Assembly: GCA_016711405.1 (NCBI GenBank)
Contig: JADJSZ010000035.1
Coordinates: forward strand, 1-64,000
Direction of reading: 5' to 3'
DNA length: 64,000 nt
DNA from: Candidatus Hadersleviella danica
Lineage (GTDB): Bacteria > Chloroflexota > Anaerolineae > Promineifilales > Promineifilaceae
Shown piece after piece: positions 35,713 to 45,018 of the stretch; position 1 is the stretch's first letter, and each line of letters opens with the position of its first letter. The position numbers and the translations under genes were made by a program. The notes under the pieces are model-generated. The model was not told the DNA's origin. It worked only from the letters and a program-made list of their open reading frames with translations, and did no database searches.

Positions 35713-35873
35713 AATTCATATCCAATGGGCATGTTTCATTCCAGTTGAAAATAGAGGGGCGATTTTGCACAAAAAACAGGGTGTGCCTTGCGACACACCC
35801 TGTTTGGGGAGGGCTGTCGTGGCGCACTATATTGCGCCACGACAGCCCCCTATCTGAGATGAACCTCAATTTG
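35712..35873. repeat. MITE-like element, family 2, copy 1
   Basis: The left end CCAATGGGCATGTTTCATTC resembles that of the element at 51441. It contains two hairpins: 35774-35785 with 35794-35805 (12 bp), and 35811-35826 with 35833-35848 (16 bp). The right end (GATGAACCTCAATTTG) is a weak inverted match to the left end. Confidence 0.6.
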
Positions 35874-36827
35874 TCAATCCGCAGGGCGAATCCATGTCCC
35901 TGTTTGGCCGCGCAGGGCACGGCCGATGTCATTCGGCGTGGTAATCAAAGCACGGCCTTTGGTTTGCTCCACAAACAGTGCCACCGCTTCCATCTTCGGA
36001 GCCATACTCCCCTTGGCAAAATGTCCTTCCGCCAAATAACGCCGCGCCTCAGCGGCCGTCACCTCCGCCAAAGATTGCTGTTGGGGCGTGCGAAAATGAA
36101 TATACACTTGAGGCACGGCCGTCGAAATCAAAAACAGATTCATCCCCAACCGCCGCGCCAACAAGCCACCTGCTCTATCTTTGTCCACCACCCCCCACAC
36201 CCCACTCAGCTCGCGCAACTCCCCCTTGCGATTAGCCACCACGGGAATGCCCCCGCCCCCCCCTGCAATCACAATGCACCCCGAAAGCATCAGCCGCTCA
36301 ATCGCTTCCTCTTCAATGATGGCTTGCGGCTCGGGCGAGGCAACGACACGCCGCCAGCCTCGGCCCGCATCTTCACGCACCGTCCAGCCCTCGGCCGCTC
36401 GTTCGGCCGCCTCCGCCTCGCCCATAAAACGGCCGATAGGCTTGCTTGGCGCGGCAAAAGCAGGGTCATCCTTGTCCACCAACGTCTGCGTCACCACCGA
36501 AACCACGGGAATGCGCACGCCCCGCGAGCGCAGTTCGTTGCTCAGGCACTGCTGGAGCATGTAGCCAATAGAGCCTTGGGTATGCGCCACAATCAGGTCG
36601 AGCGAGAGGGGGTAGATGGTTTCGGCCGCAATTTCGCTCCGCAACAGGTTAAAGCCCACCTGCGGCCCATTGCCGTGGGTAATGACCAACTGCCAACCAT
36701 CTTGCACCATATCCGCCAAATGGCGGCACGTTTCACGCACAGTGTCCCATTGCTGGGGCAGTTCGGCCGATTGGCCGCTGGGTAACAGGGAGTTGCCGCC
36801 AATGGCGACGAGCGCTTTTTTGTTCAT
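35874..36827 (-). CDS. arcC: Carbamate kinase
   Basis: The 317-residue amino-acid-kinase-family enzyme has VAIGGNSLLPSG at the start, ITHGNGPQVGFNLLRSE, SLDLIVAHTQGSIGYMLQQ, VVTQTLVDKDDPAF, the KPIGRF motif, GGGGGIPVV, DKDRAGGLLA and HFAKGSMAPKMEA. It transfers phosphate between carbamoyl phosphate and ADP, usually to gain ATP in arginine or allantoin breakdown. No arcA or arcB lies nearby. A partial hydroxyisourate hydrolase gene at the window end hints at purine breakdown, but the two are distant. The start context is CTCCCATG. Confidence 0.96.
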   Translation of the reverse strand: MNKKALVAIGGNSLLPSGQSAELPQQWDTVRETCRHLADMVQDGWQLVITHGNGPQVGFNLLRSEIAAETIYPLSLDLIVAHTQGSIGYMLQQCLSNELRSRGVRIPVVSVVTQTLVDKDDPAFAAPSKPIGRFMGEAEAAERAAEGWTVREDAGRGWRRVVASPEPQAIIEEEAIERLMLSGCIVIAGGGGGIPVVANRKGELRELSGVWGVVDKDRAGGLLARRLGMNLFLISTAVPQVYIHFRTPQQQSLAEVTAAEARRYLAEGHFAKGSMAPKMEAVALFVEQTKGRALITTPNDIGRALRGQTGTWIRPAD

Positions 36828-36839
36828 GGGAGGGGGGGG

Positions 36840-36905
36840 AGGGGAATGGGGAATGCGGAATGGGGATTGCGGAATGGAGGCTGGGAGAGGCGTTCGCTAT
36901 CCCTA
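36840..36905. repeat. GCGGAAT heptad array
   Basis: Units GGGGAAT, GGGGAAT, GCGGAAT, GGGGATT and GCGGAAT are followed by a CCCTATT-type remnant. The array fills the gap between the amidohydrolase and arcC genes. Confidence 0.75.
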
Positions 36906-36909
36906 TTCC

Positions 36910-38514
36910 CTATCCTTCAAAAACAATTTGACCGTTACAAATCGTCATTGCCGCCGTGACTTGGCCAATATGGGTCGGGTCGAGGGCAAAAATATCGGCC
37001 GAGAGCAGAACCAAATCGGCCGCCATACCCACCTTAATTTGCCCTTTCACATCCTCTTGGAACTCCGCATAGGCGGCCTCGGCCGTGTAACTGGCAATCA
37101 CTTCGGCGAGGGTTTGGTGGTAATGCGCGTCCCCTTCCTCGCCCCACGGCCGTCGGTTCAGCGCATCATCCAGCCCCGCAAACGGGCTGGGGCTGACCAC
37201 AGGCCAATCGCTCCCAAAAGCCAATCTTGCCCCCGCGTCGCGCAATTTGCGCCACGCAAAACTGCGGTTCCAACGATTTTCCCCCGCCCGGCTCGGCCAA
37301 ACATCATGCTCGCGGTGGAGCATGGGGGCGTGGAGCGGTTGCATGGAAGCAATCACCCCTAACTCGGCAAAGCGGGGTTCGTCCTCGGGGTGGAGCAGTT
37401 CAATGTGTTCGACACGGTGGCGGCTATCCCGACGGCCGTTCGCCTTTTGCGCCGCCTCAAACCCATCCAATGTGCGCCGCACAGCCCCATCCCCGCAACA
37501 ATGGACTTTGATTTGCAACCCCAATCGGTCCGCTTCGCTGGCCATGCTGTTAAATTGCGCGGCCGTCCACAACGCCTCGCCATGTGTCGTCAGGTCATCC
37601 GCATATGGCTCCACCAACAGGGCAGTATACGATTCCAGCACGCCATCCATAAAGAACTTCACACTTCCGCCGCGCACCATCTCGCTCTGGAACTGTTCGC
37701 GCAAGGCCACAGCTTCGGTGGCCAGTGCTTCCAGCGGGGTTGTGGGGGTCACATCATAGGGCAAATAGACGCGCAATGTCAGTTCGCCCGCATCTTCCAG
37801 CGCGGCGTACAGTGCGGCTTGTTCGGCCGAGCCATCCATGTTGTGCACACTGGTGATGCCCAGCGAAGCACACCACGTAAGGGCGCGGTGCAACAGGCGG
37901 CGTTGGGTCGCTTCATCGGGCGTGGGTTGCAGGGCTAAAAGTGGGTCATAAGCTCCCGGCTCGCGCAGTTCCCCCGTGGCCAGCCCATCTTCCCCCATGA
38001 CGATGATGCTCCCCGCTGGGGTTTCGGCTCCTTCGAGCAAGCCTGCAAGGCGCAGGGCGGCCGTGTTCGCCCAAATGGTGTGGTAGTCATAGGCGCTAAT
38101 CAAAAACGGCCGTTCCGCCTCAATCGCATCCAAATGGTGGCGGGTGAGCGCTTCATCATGGCTGGGGACGATATAGCGCAAGCCACGGCCGACCAGCCAT
38201 GCCAAGCCGGGGTTCTCCACCTCATAGGCGCGGATGGCCGCCTCTAGTTCCGCCAGCGACCGCACCTCGTCTAACTGGGCATCGCCCAAACTGAGTGCGC
38301 CCCACAACAGGTGGAAATGGCTGTCTATAAAGCCGGGGATGAGGGTACGGCCGTCCCCGTCCACCATGCGCGTGTGGGGTTGGCAATGGGTGAGAGCCTC
38401 GGCCGTGGTTCCCACAAAAACAATGCGGTTGCCCCGCACCACAACAGCCTCAGCGTGGGGATTGTCGGTGTCTACCGTGTAAACTCGGGCATTGGTGATG
38501 ATAATGTCAGACAT
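36910..38514 (-). CDS. YtcJ-like metal-dependent amidohydrolase
   Basis: The 534-residue enzyme of the amidohydrolase superfamily has the N-terminal beta-sandwich (ITNARVYTVDTDNPHAEAVVVRGNRI), the metal motif PGFIDSHFHLLWGA, VKFFMDGVLES, IKVHCCGDGAVRRTLDGFE, HRVEHIELLHPED and GSDWPVVSPSPFAGL, and a C-terminal GQIKVGMAADLVLLS. The order matches the YtcJ/NfdA (amidohydrolase_3) group, which cleaves N-substituted formamides and related amides; the substrate here is unknown. It is cytoplasmic with an intact frame. Confidence 0.92.
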   Translation of the reverse strand: MSDIIITNARVYTVDTDNPHAEAVVVRGNRIVFVGTTAEALTHCQPHTRMVDGDGRTLIPGFIDSHFHLLWGALSLGDAQLDEVRSLAELEAAIRAYEVENPGLAWLVGRGLRYIVPSHDEALTRHHLDAIEAERPFLISAYDYHTIWANTAALRLAGLLEGAETPAGSIIVMGEDGLATGELREPGAYDPLLALQPTPDEATQRRLLHRALTWCASLGITSVHNMDGSAEQAALYAALEDAGELTLRVYLPYDVTPTTPLEALATEAVALREQFQSEMVRGGSVKFFMDGVLESYTALLVEPYADDLTTHGEALWTAAQFNSMASEADRLGLQIKVHCCGDGAVRRTLDGFEAAQKANGRRDSRHRVEHIELLHPEDEPRFAELGVIASMQPLHAPMLHREHDVWPSRAGENRWNRSFAWRKLRDAGARLAFGSDWPVVSPSPFAGLDDALNRRPWGEEGDAHYHQTLAEVIASYTAEAAYAEFQEDVKGQIKVGMAADLVLLSADIFALDPTHIGQVTAAMTICNGQIVFEG

Positions 38515-38555
38515 AGAGGGGATGGGGGGCAGAGGAGCAGAGGAGCGGAGGGGAA

Positions 38556-38600
38556 GCTGACGGCTGACGGCTAAAAGCTAATAGCTGACAGCTAAAAGCT
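38556..38600. repeat. GCTAAAA heptad array
   Basis: Units GCTGACG, GCTGACG, GCTAAAA, GCTAATA, GCTGACA and GCTAAAA end at the stop codon of the bactofilin-fusion gene. The same unit recurs at about 49.88 kb. Confidence 0.8.
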
Positions 38601-40617
38601 ACTTCTTCCGATACCGCTCCAACACGGCCGTTAAATCTTGCACCTGCTGGCGAGCCTTTTGCACATCTGCTTGCAAAGCGGCAATGCGTTGCTGGGCCGC
38701 TTGCTTGATTTGTTGGAGTTCGGCCGCTTGTTTCCGCGCCCCCGCCAACACCTGCTTGTAGCGCAAATCATGTTCCACCAACTCGCCCTGCAACTCGGCC
38801 ACGCGCCCCCCCTGCTGGCCAATCTGCTGGCGATACGTCTCCACTTCTTGCTCAAACGCTTGGAGACGGGAGCGGCTCGATTGCACTTCTTCCTTCAACT
38901 GTTTCACTTGGCTCTGTTGCAAGCTGTAATCGGCCTTCAGCGTGGCCAATTGGGCACGGAGTGTTTCCAATTCCACGGCCGGGACTTGGTTGGCTTGGGC
39001 TTGTTGGGCTTGTTGTAATTCATGCCCTAAGCGGGCCACCAGCTTCTCTTGCTGTTGCTCCCGTTCAGTCGCTTGTTGGAGCTTGGCTTCGGCCGCTTGC
39101 AACACTGCTTGGCTGGCCGTCATCTGGCCCTGCATCTCTTGCAGTCGCTCGCGGGCGCGTTGGTTATCCTGTTGCAAGGCGGTGATGCGCCGTTCACTAT
39201 CCACCTTCAGCAAGCGATGTTCCCCCTGAATGTGGTTCAATTCCTGATTCAGGTCAGTTTGCTCTTCATGGAGCTTGCGAATTTGCTCCTGTGCCAACCC
39301 CAGAGCCGCCTCTTGCTCGCGCACGCGCTTCAAGTCTTGTTCGGCAAATTCCATCTGCCGCTTGGCTTGCGCCAACGCTCCTGTGCTCTCCACCATCGCC
39401 TGTTTGGTCAAGTTCAATTCGCTGACTTTGCGTTCGAGTTCTTTTTGTAATTGAGCCACTTGGCCAGCCAAATTGGGTTGTTCGGCTTGTGCCGCAAGCT
39501 GTTTTTTCAGCTTGGTAATTTCGTCCTGTGCCTTGTCCCACTCCTGCTCCAACCGATTGCGCTGGTCGCGCATAATGGCCAAGGTTTGCGCCCCTTCGCG
39601 CTGTTGCATACTCAGTGTGTCGAGTTCAGCCTTGGCTTCTTTGGCCTGCTTCTCGGTTAATTCGGCCAGCTCTTGCCAGCGCACCAACGCCTCTTCTTGC
39701 TCAGACCCCCGTTGCAAGCTGTCTTGCAGGGCGATGTCTAAGCTATGGATGCGCTCGGCCGTGGCTTCCGCCTGCCGCTCTAATAATTGCACCTGCCCTT
39801 GCAACTGTTCAATGCGTTGTTGGGCGGCCGATAATTCAGCCGTTTGCATACTGTAGTGGGTTTGCAAATCGAGCAGTTCATCCGCTTGTTTTTCGATGGT
39901 GTGGTGGGCGGTGCTAATTTCGGCCGTGCGCTCACCCAACTCACGGGCACGAACGTCGAGTTGGGCCTGCAAATCCGCTATTTGTTGGCGAGACTCCCCT
40001 TGTTTGCTGAGAAACATCGCCTCTTGCTGTCGCAAACTGGTCGCTTCGTTCAGCGCTTGCACATGGGTTTCGTCCAGCCGCCTCTCAAATTCTTGTTCGA
40101 GTTCTAAGCGAGCGGCCAAGGCCGTGCCCGCTTCTTGCTGGAGCAAATGCAAAATACCTACGCGCTCGGGGGGCAGGGTGTTGAGCAACTCATTGGCGGC
40201 CGTGTGCAGTTGCGGGGGCAACGCTTTAACAGCCGAGGAGCCGTTTTGGCTTGCGGCCAAATTAACCAAAACTTGCGGGTTCTCGTACAACGAAGTATAC
40301 GTCTGCTCATCAATGGTACTGAGCCAACCGTTGAGTTGCCCTTGGGGGGCAATAGTCACGGCCGTGGCATACACATCTCCCCACACCCTCCCCGTGGCCG
40401 CAATAAACAGTTCGCGGGCAATGATAAAGCCGTGTACCAACCCTTCCACCACCACTTGCGGGGCGATAATGTCACTGACCACGGCCGTGTCTGGCGCCAC
40501 CCGCACAGGAATAGACTCCCGTACTCGCCCCGCCGAATACCCCTCAAGGAGATATTCCTCGGGTTCACTTTCCCGGCTGAATAATGTCCAGCGCTGTTTT
40601 TTCTGCCCGATAGCCAT
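38599..40617 (-). CDS. Bactofilin-like domain fused to giant coiled coil
   Basis: The product has 672 residues. N-terminal residues of about 40-110 (IPVRVAPDTAVVSDIIAPQVVVEGLVHG.., ATGRVWGDVYATAVTIAPQGQLNGWL) show the repeating hydrophobic beta-helix pattern of polymer-forming bactofilins. Residues from about 165 to 672 are an almost unbroken Gln/Glu/Leu-rich coiled coil (LEQEFERRLDETHVQALNEA to VQDLTAVLERYRKK). There is no signal peptide or membrane segment. Bactofilins are normally around 150-200 residues; a fused coil of this size is unusual and suggests a scaffold that ties a beta-helix polymer to other parts of the cell. The start at 40617 (MAIGQKKQRW) is chosen because the upstream frame is GATAGA repeat. 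Confidence 0.72.
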   Translation of the reverse strand: MAIGQKKQRWTLFSRESEPEEYLLEGYSAGRVRESIPVRVAPDTAVVSDIIAPQVVVEGLVHGFIIARELFIAATGRVWGDVYATAVTIAPQGQLNGWLSTIDEQTYTSLYENPQVLVNLAASQNGSSAVKALPPQLHTAANELLNTLPPERVGILHLLQQEAGTALAARLELEQEFERRLDETHVQALNEATSLRQQEAMFLSKQGESRQQIADLQAQLDVRARELGERTAEISTAHHTIEKQADELLDLQTHYSMQTAELSAAQQRIEQLQGQVQLLERQAEATAERIHSLDIALQDSLQRGSEQEEALVRWQELAELTEKQAKEAKAELDTLSMQQREGAQTLAIMRDQRNRLEQEWDKAQDEITKLKKQLAAQAEQPNLAGQVAQLQKELERKVSELNLTKQAMVESTGALAQAKRQMEFAEQDLKRVREQEAALGLAQEQIRKLHEEQTDLNQELNHIQGEHRLLKVDSERRITALQQDNQRARERLQEMQGQMTASQAVLQAAEAKLQQATEREQQQEKLVARLGHELQQAQQAQANQVPAVELETLRAQLATLKADYSLQQSQVKQLKEEVQSSRSRLQAFEQEVETYRQQIGQQGGRVAELQGELVEHDLRYKQVLAGARKQAAELQQIKQAAQQRIAALQADVQKARQQVQDLTAVLERYRKK

Positions 40618-40626
40618 AGAAATTTG

Positions 40627-40727
40627 GAGAAGAGAGAGATAGAGAGGGGAGATAGAGATAGAGGAAACCTGATAGGTCAACCTGCTGAGTTCCCCTCTAT
40701 CTCTATCTCTACCCTCTACCTTATTAT
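40627..40727. repeat. GATAGA inverted element, copy 4
   Basis: GAGAGAGATAGAGAGGGG and AGATAGAGATAGAGG arms face CTCTATCTCTATCTCTACC. In reverse complement the core aligns with that of copy 1 (GAGGAAAC..GA..AACC..GTTCCCCTC). Confidence 0.75.
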
Positions 40728-41014
40728 TGTAAGCGCCGCTTAAAGACACAAAAATAACTGCTTGCCCAAACAGTTATATTGTTGGGGTGAACCATCACAT
40801 CATGGTTTTTCCCAATAATGACGGGTTGCATGGTGACTAATTCCCACCCTTTTTCGCCAAGGCGATTCAGTTCGGGCATGGTGGCATAAGGAGAAAATTT
40901 GGGGTGATTCCCCTCGGGAATCATTGTCTCATGGCTCACATCGGCCGTTGCCATCTGCGCCTCGATAAAAGTTGTGTAGTATTCCCATTGCTCCAGCGAG
41001 CTTTTGAGGTTCAT
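40724..41014 (-). CDS. Small DUF4177-like protein
   Basis: The 96-residue protein is MNLKSSLEQWEYYTTFIEAQ...MPELNRLGEKGWELVTMQPVI...ASSYFCVFKRRLQ. The WEY...LN.LG..GWELV...YFFKR pattern is that of DUF4177-type small proteins of unknown function. It is cytoplasmic. The preceding bases contain AAGGAGTAG, a good Shine-Dalgarno. Confidence 0.7.
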   Translation of the reverse strand: MNLKSSLEQWEYYTTFIEAQMATADVSHETMIPEGNHPKFSPYATMPELNRLGEKGWELVTMQPVIIGKNHDVMVHPNNITVWASSYFCVFKRRLQ

Positions 41015-41255
41015 GAACTACTCCTTACGGTGGCTCAAAATCAGTCGCAACCCGCTTTTTATCGTAGCACACCCCCCCCGCTTTTGCGAGAGGATTTAGA
41101 GCTTTTAGTCTCTCAGTCTTTCAGTCTTTCAGCTTGTCAGCTTGTCAGCCAGTCAGCTTGTCAGCTCCTCTGCTCCCCTGCCCCTTCCTAAGACCTCGCC
41201 TGCACAAATTGCCCCAGAGCGGCCGAATTTGGTACACTAAGCCAACGGTTTGCTT
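41015..41255. repeat. Intergenic gap with TTTCAGTC octads
   Basis: At 41106-41167, 8-nt units run TTTCAGTC, TTTCAGTC, TTTCAGCT, TGTCAGCT, TGTCAGCC, AGTCAGCT and TGTCAGCT. A weak promoter (TTGCCC, 18 nt, TACACT) at 41209-41238 may serve the surface-protein gene. Confidence 0.65.
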
Positions 41256-43758
41256 ATGGTAAGTTCGCCTCGTCAAATCACGGTTGGTTTGCTGTGCGGC
41301 ACAGCAGTTTTGTTTGTGCTGGCATGGTTTGGTTTGCGTGGGAGCCAAGCGAACACGGCCGTCCTTAGCACCATGTACCCCGGCCGTGCCCAAATCGGTG
41401 GCTCCGTCCAACTCAACCTCAGCCTCGACAAGGCGGTCGCCCAAGTCGGCGATGCCCTCACCCTCAACCTGAGCCTCCTCAACCAAGAAACGGCCGTGGC
41501 CGCCCCCGAAATCATCCTCACCTTGCCGCCTAGTCTCAAGCTAGACATGGCGCAAATCGGCCGTGGAACCACCTTCAACCTCCAAAACAACACCATTAAC
41601 TGGCAACCCGTGGCCAACGGCAACGGCGGGCTGGCCCAAACCAGCCTAGAAATCCAAGTCGCCTATGTAGACCCCGCCCAACCAGAACAACGCATCTTGG
41701 CCACCTTGCGCCACAACAACACCGAACAACAAACCGAGTTGGTGTTGTGGGCAGGGACTTTGCCGACAGGACGGCCGCTGGTCAACCCCGGCCGGGCTTC
41801 GGTGGGGCAACCCGTACAATTACAAGCGGAAACGAGCGGCAGTGGCCCCATCGGCCAGTTGTGGAGTTCGGGCGACGGCCGCCTGATTCCCGCTACAAAC
41901 CCCATGATTGTTTACCCAGCCGTGGGCACTTACAACGTCGGTTTGCAGGTCAGCAACCCTCTTGGCTCCCACAACAGCCAAGAGGTCGTGGTCATTGTGC
42001 CCGAGCCAGCCGCCTTTTTCAGCATCAGCGATTCCGCGCCGGCCGTCAATCAGGTCATCCAATTCACCTCGCAAGGGGGTGGCCAGCCGCCGCTCAACTA
42101 TTTGTGGGATTTTGGGGATGGCTCGATTTCGGCCGAGGCCAACCCGCGCTACCAATACAGCCAACCAGGAACCTACATCGTTCAACTCGTCATCCGCAAT
42201 GCGTTTGGCCAAGCGGCCAATTATTTGACGGTCTCGGTGGGCGAAGTGCCCATTGCCGACTTAGAAGTGCCCGAGACGGCCGAAGCTGGCTGGCCTGTCA
42301 CAGGTCAAGCGTATATTAGCGAAAACGTCACCAGCATTCGCTGGGACATGGGCGATGGCCAGCTATACGAAGGGGAGCAAATTCAGCACAGCTATGACCT
42401 GCCGGGGCAATACATCATCACCATGCGCGCCGCCAACGATTACGGCGAGGTGTTGCTCTATCGCATGGTAACGGTCAGCGGAGCCAGCGGAACGCGCACC
42501 TACTTGCCGTTCATCCAGAGCAATGGTTTGTTGGAGTTGGGCGAGGAGGGCGGCGACCCCAGCGGAACCCAATTGGCCATAGATTCCTCCACAATTGTCT
42601 TTGTGGATGTCACGGCTCCCATCACCCTGACCGAAAACATAGAATTGGCCGAACTGCCAGCGGCCGAGCAACTGCTCTGGTATATCAACGAGGCGCGGCG
42701 GCAAGCGGGGATGGGTGAAGTTGGCCTCATCCCCAGTTTGAGCACGGCCGCCAAACAACATACCGACGACATGGCCGCCGAAAAATTCACAGGCCACACT
42801 GGCTCCGATGGCTCACCACCCTACGAGCGGCTGGCGCGGGTGGGCTTCCGCGAGGGCGGGTATGCGGGGGAGACGACAGCGTGGGGTTTCCGCCACGCCT
42901 ACGAAGCCGTCCAGTTTTGGTTGGATAGCCCACCCCATCGCGCCATCTTGCTAAACCCAATTGCCAACCAAGTGGGGGTGGCGCAAACGACCAATTACAA
43001 CGCCCCCAATGTGTGGTATTGGACGGCCGAATTTGCCTCCAGCTACGGCTCCATCACCTCCCAAATGCACCAAGCGGGCATTCGCCTGACAGCCCCCACC
43101 AACGGCCAAGAGTTCTTCTTTGGCGAAACAGTTTATTTGCGCTGGGTGTGGCCGCTCCCCCTAACCGACAACCAACGCTTTGCGCTCTATTTGACCAATG
43201 AAGAAGGGGAAGGCGAGCGACAAATCGCTGTGGTGCTCACCCCTACCGCGCTAGAAGCGTTGATTGGCACGCCGCAAGAGGGGCAAGTTTATTTGCACAG
43301 TTTCTTGGTAAATGATTTGTTCACACGGGCGGGGGACGTATGCGTGGCAAGTGCGGTTGGAAGATGCAACGGGGGAGATGATTAGCAAGAGTGGGCTACG
43401 GCCGCTGGTCATCACAGGCACATTGCCCACCGTAACCCCCATCGCCACGCCGACAGTGCCAAGGGTAACGGCCGTGCCCGCCACCCCAACCCCCTTGGCC
43501 ACCGCCACGCCCGGCAAACCACCCACAATAGGGCCTTCGCCCACCGCCAGCCAAACCCCCTTGCCCATTATCACCAGTGGCGCACCGACGGGAACAGCGA
43601 CCCCAACCGTGGAAAATGGGGGCACGCCTACTGTCACGCCCACGCCATCCATCACCCCTACCCCAAGCGAAACACCCACGCCCAGTTCAACGCCCTCACC
43701 TTCGCCAACCCCCACCATTACCCCCACGCCCAGCCCCACCTTGCGGGTTGTGCCCTAG
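41256..43758 (+). CDS. Secreted PKD/CAP-domain surface protein, one frameshift
   Basis: The corrected product has about 834 residues. An N-terminal signal or anchor helix (ITVGLLCGTAVLFVLAWFGL) is followed by a DUF11-like beta domain (about 35-160), then two or three PKD-type repeats (YLWDFGDGSISAEANPRYQY; IRWDMGDGQLYEGEQIQHSY). A CAP/SCP domain follows at about 470-600 (LLWYINEARRQAGMGEV, STAAKQHTDDMAAE, SPPHRAILLNP) and an immunoglobulin-like segment. A long Pro/Thr/Ser stalk (TPTPSITPTPSETPTP) closes the protein. No LPXTG or C-terminal helix follows the stalk. The frame breaks in GGGGG near 43335; one G less restores RAGTYAWQVRLEDA. It is probably an exposed cell-surface protein; CAP domains elsewhere bind or cleave extracellular ligands. 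Confidence 0.82.
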
Positions 43759-44013
43759 AAGCAAATTTAAGCAAAGAGCATGGGCAAGGTTTAGTGAATG
43801 AAATTTCGGAGCCTTTGCTTTTGTTCCTTTTTGCATAAAACTGATTTTGGCTTAAAAGCACCTTCAACTCACTTGGAGTTGTGCAATTTATTAAATCGCT
43901 ATTCCTAAGGCAATTGTGGGCTATGTGGTGATGGGCAGAAATGGGCATAAAAGTGCCTATTTTTTTTGCCAACCACCCCAATCCGCATTCCCCATTCCGC
44001 AATCCGCATTCCC
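43759..44013. other. Intergenic gap with ATTCCGC heptads
   Basis: The AT-rich gap ends in heptads CCGCATT, CCCCATT, CCGCAAT and CCGCATT at 43981-44010, directly before a CCCATG start. I see nothing else. Confidence 0.5.
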
Positions 44014-44884
44014 ATGATTCCACACTACCTGCAACAACTTGTCCAAATTCCCAGTGTGAATCCCAGCGGCCGTGCCCCAGACGAGCCGCGCATGGGCGAA
44101 GCCCGCCTCGCTGCTGGAAAAATGGCAAGCGGCGGGGCAAAAACCGCGCCCCAATCTTGCTCATTGTGGGCACGATTAGCGAGGAGTTTGGGGGGAATGG
44201 GGCGCTGGCTTTTGCCGACTATGCCCGCCAAAACCAGCTCAACATCAGCCAACTCATCGTGGCCGAGCCAACGCTGTGCGGCCCGATTTATGCCCACAAA
44301 GGGGTCATGGGGCTGAGTTTTCGGGTTCACGGCCGTGCGGCGCACTCCTCTACACCCGAGCAGGGGCAAAATGCGATTACGGCCGCCGCCCGCATTGCCC
44401 TCGCCATCGAGCACGAACACCAGCGCCTGCAAGCCATCCCCGCCACCACTGCGTTGGGGCCTGCTGTCGTCTCGACCACGATGATAGAGGGCGGGGTGGG
44501 GCACAATGTCATTCCCGATAGCTGTCTTATTTCGGTTAACCGCCGCCTGACGGCGTTTGAGGAGGTGGATGCCACGGCCGACCACCTCGAAGCCTCGCCC
44601 GTGCCGCCAGCCCGTTGCCGCTGAGTGTGGAGATGCGTTTGGGCTTGCCCGCCCTCTATCAGTCGCCCGATGCGCCACTGGTGCGCCAATTGGCCGAGTG
44701 GTCGGGGGTGGCGGCGGCCGTGGCTCCCTATGGCACGAATGCGCTCTGTTACAGTGGCTTGGCGCGGGAAACGGTGGTGTTTGGCCCCGGCTCAATTGAC
44801 CAAGCGCACAAGGCGCAGGAATGGGTGGAAGTGGCCGAATTGGAAAAAGCGGCCGAAATTTATGCCCGCTGGTTAGGGGAATAA
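44014..44884 (+). pseudogene. Decayed M20 peptidase (ArgE/DapE-like)
   Basis: The start MIPHYLQQLVQIPSVNPSG is typical of M20 peptidases. The later parts are also present: APILLIVGTISEEFGGNGALAF with the general-base Glu pair, GRAAHSSTPEQGQNAI and the C-terminal lid/catalytic return. The segment that should carry the HxD and GRGxxDMKGG metal ligands is missing between MGEARLAA and the APILLIV part, an apparent loss of roughly 80-100 residues. Frame breaks occur near 44120 and 44615. Without the first metal ligands it cannot be a normal peptidase. A second, intact M20 enzyme is at 49920-51113. Confidence 0.7.
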
Positions 44885-44899
44885 GGTTTGTTTTCTGGT

Positions 44900-44990
44900 G
44901 TAGAGGTGGATTGGTTTATTGGTGTATGGGTATAGAGGTATCTTAAAGTACACCCACATACAAATAAACCAATACACCAATAAACAAACC
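44900..44990. repeat. TGGTTTATTGGTGTA repeat and complement
   Basis: TGGATTGGTTTATTGGTGTA is mirrored after about 30 nt by ATAAACCAATACACCAATAA. This is an inverted pair of 7-8-nt units between convergent genes. Confidence 0.65.
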
Positions 44991-45018
44991 TACCAGATGA
45001 TAGCCGTGCCAAGCATCC

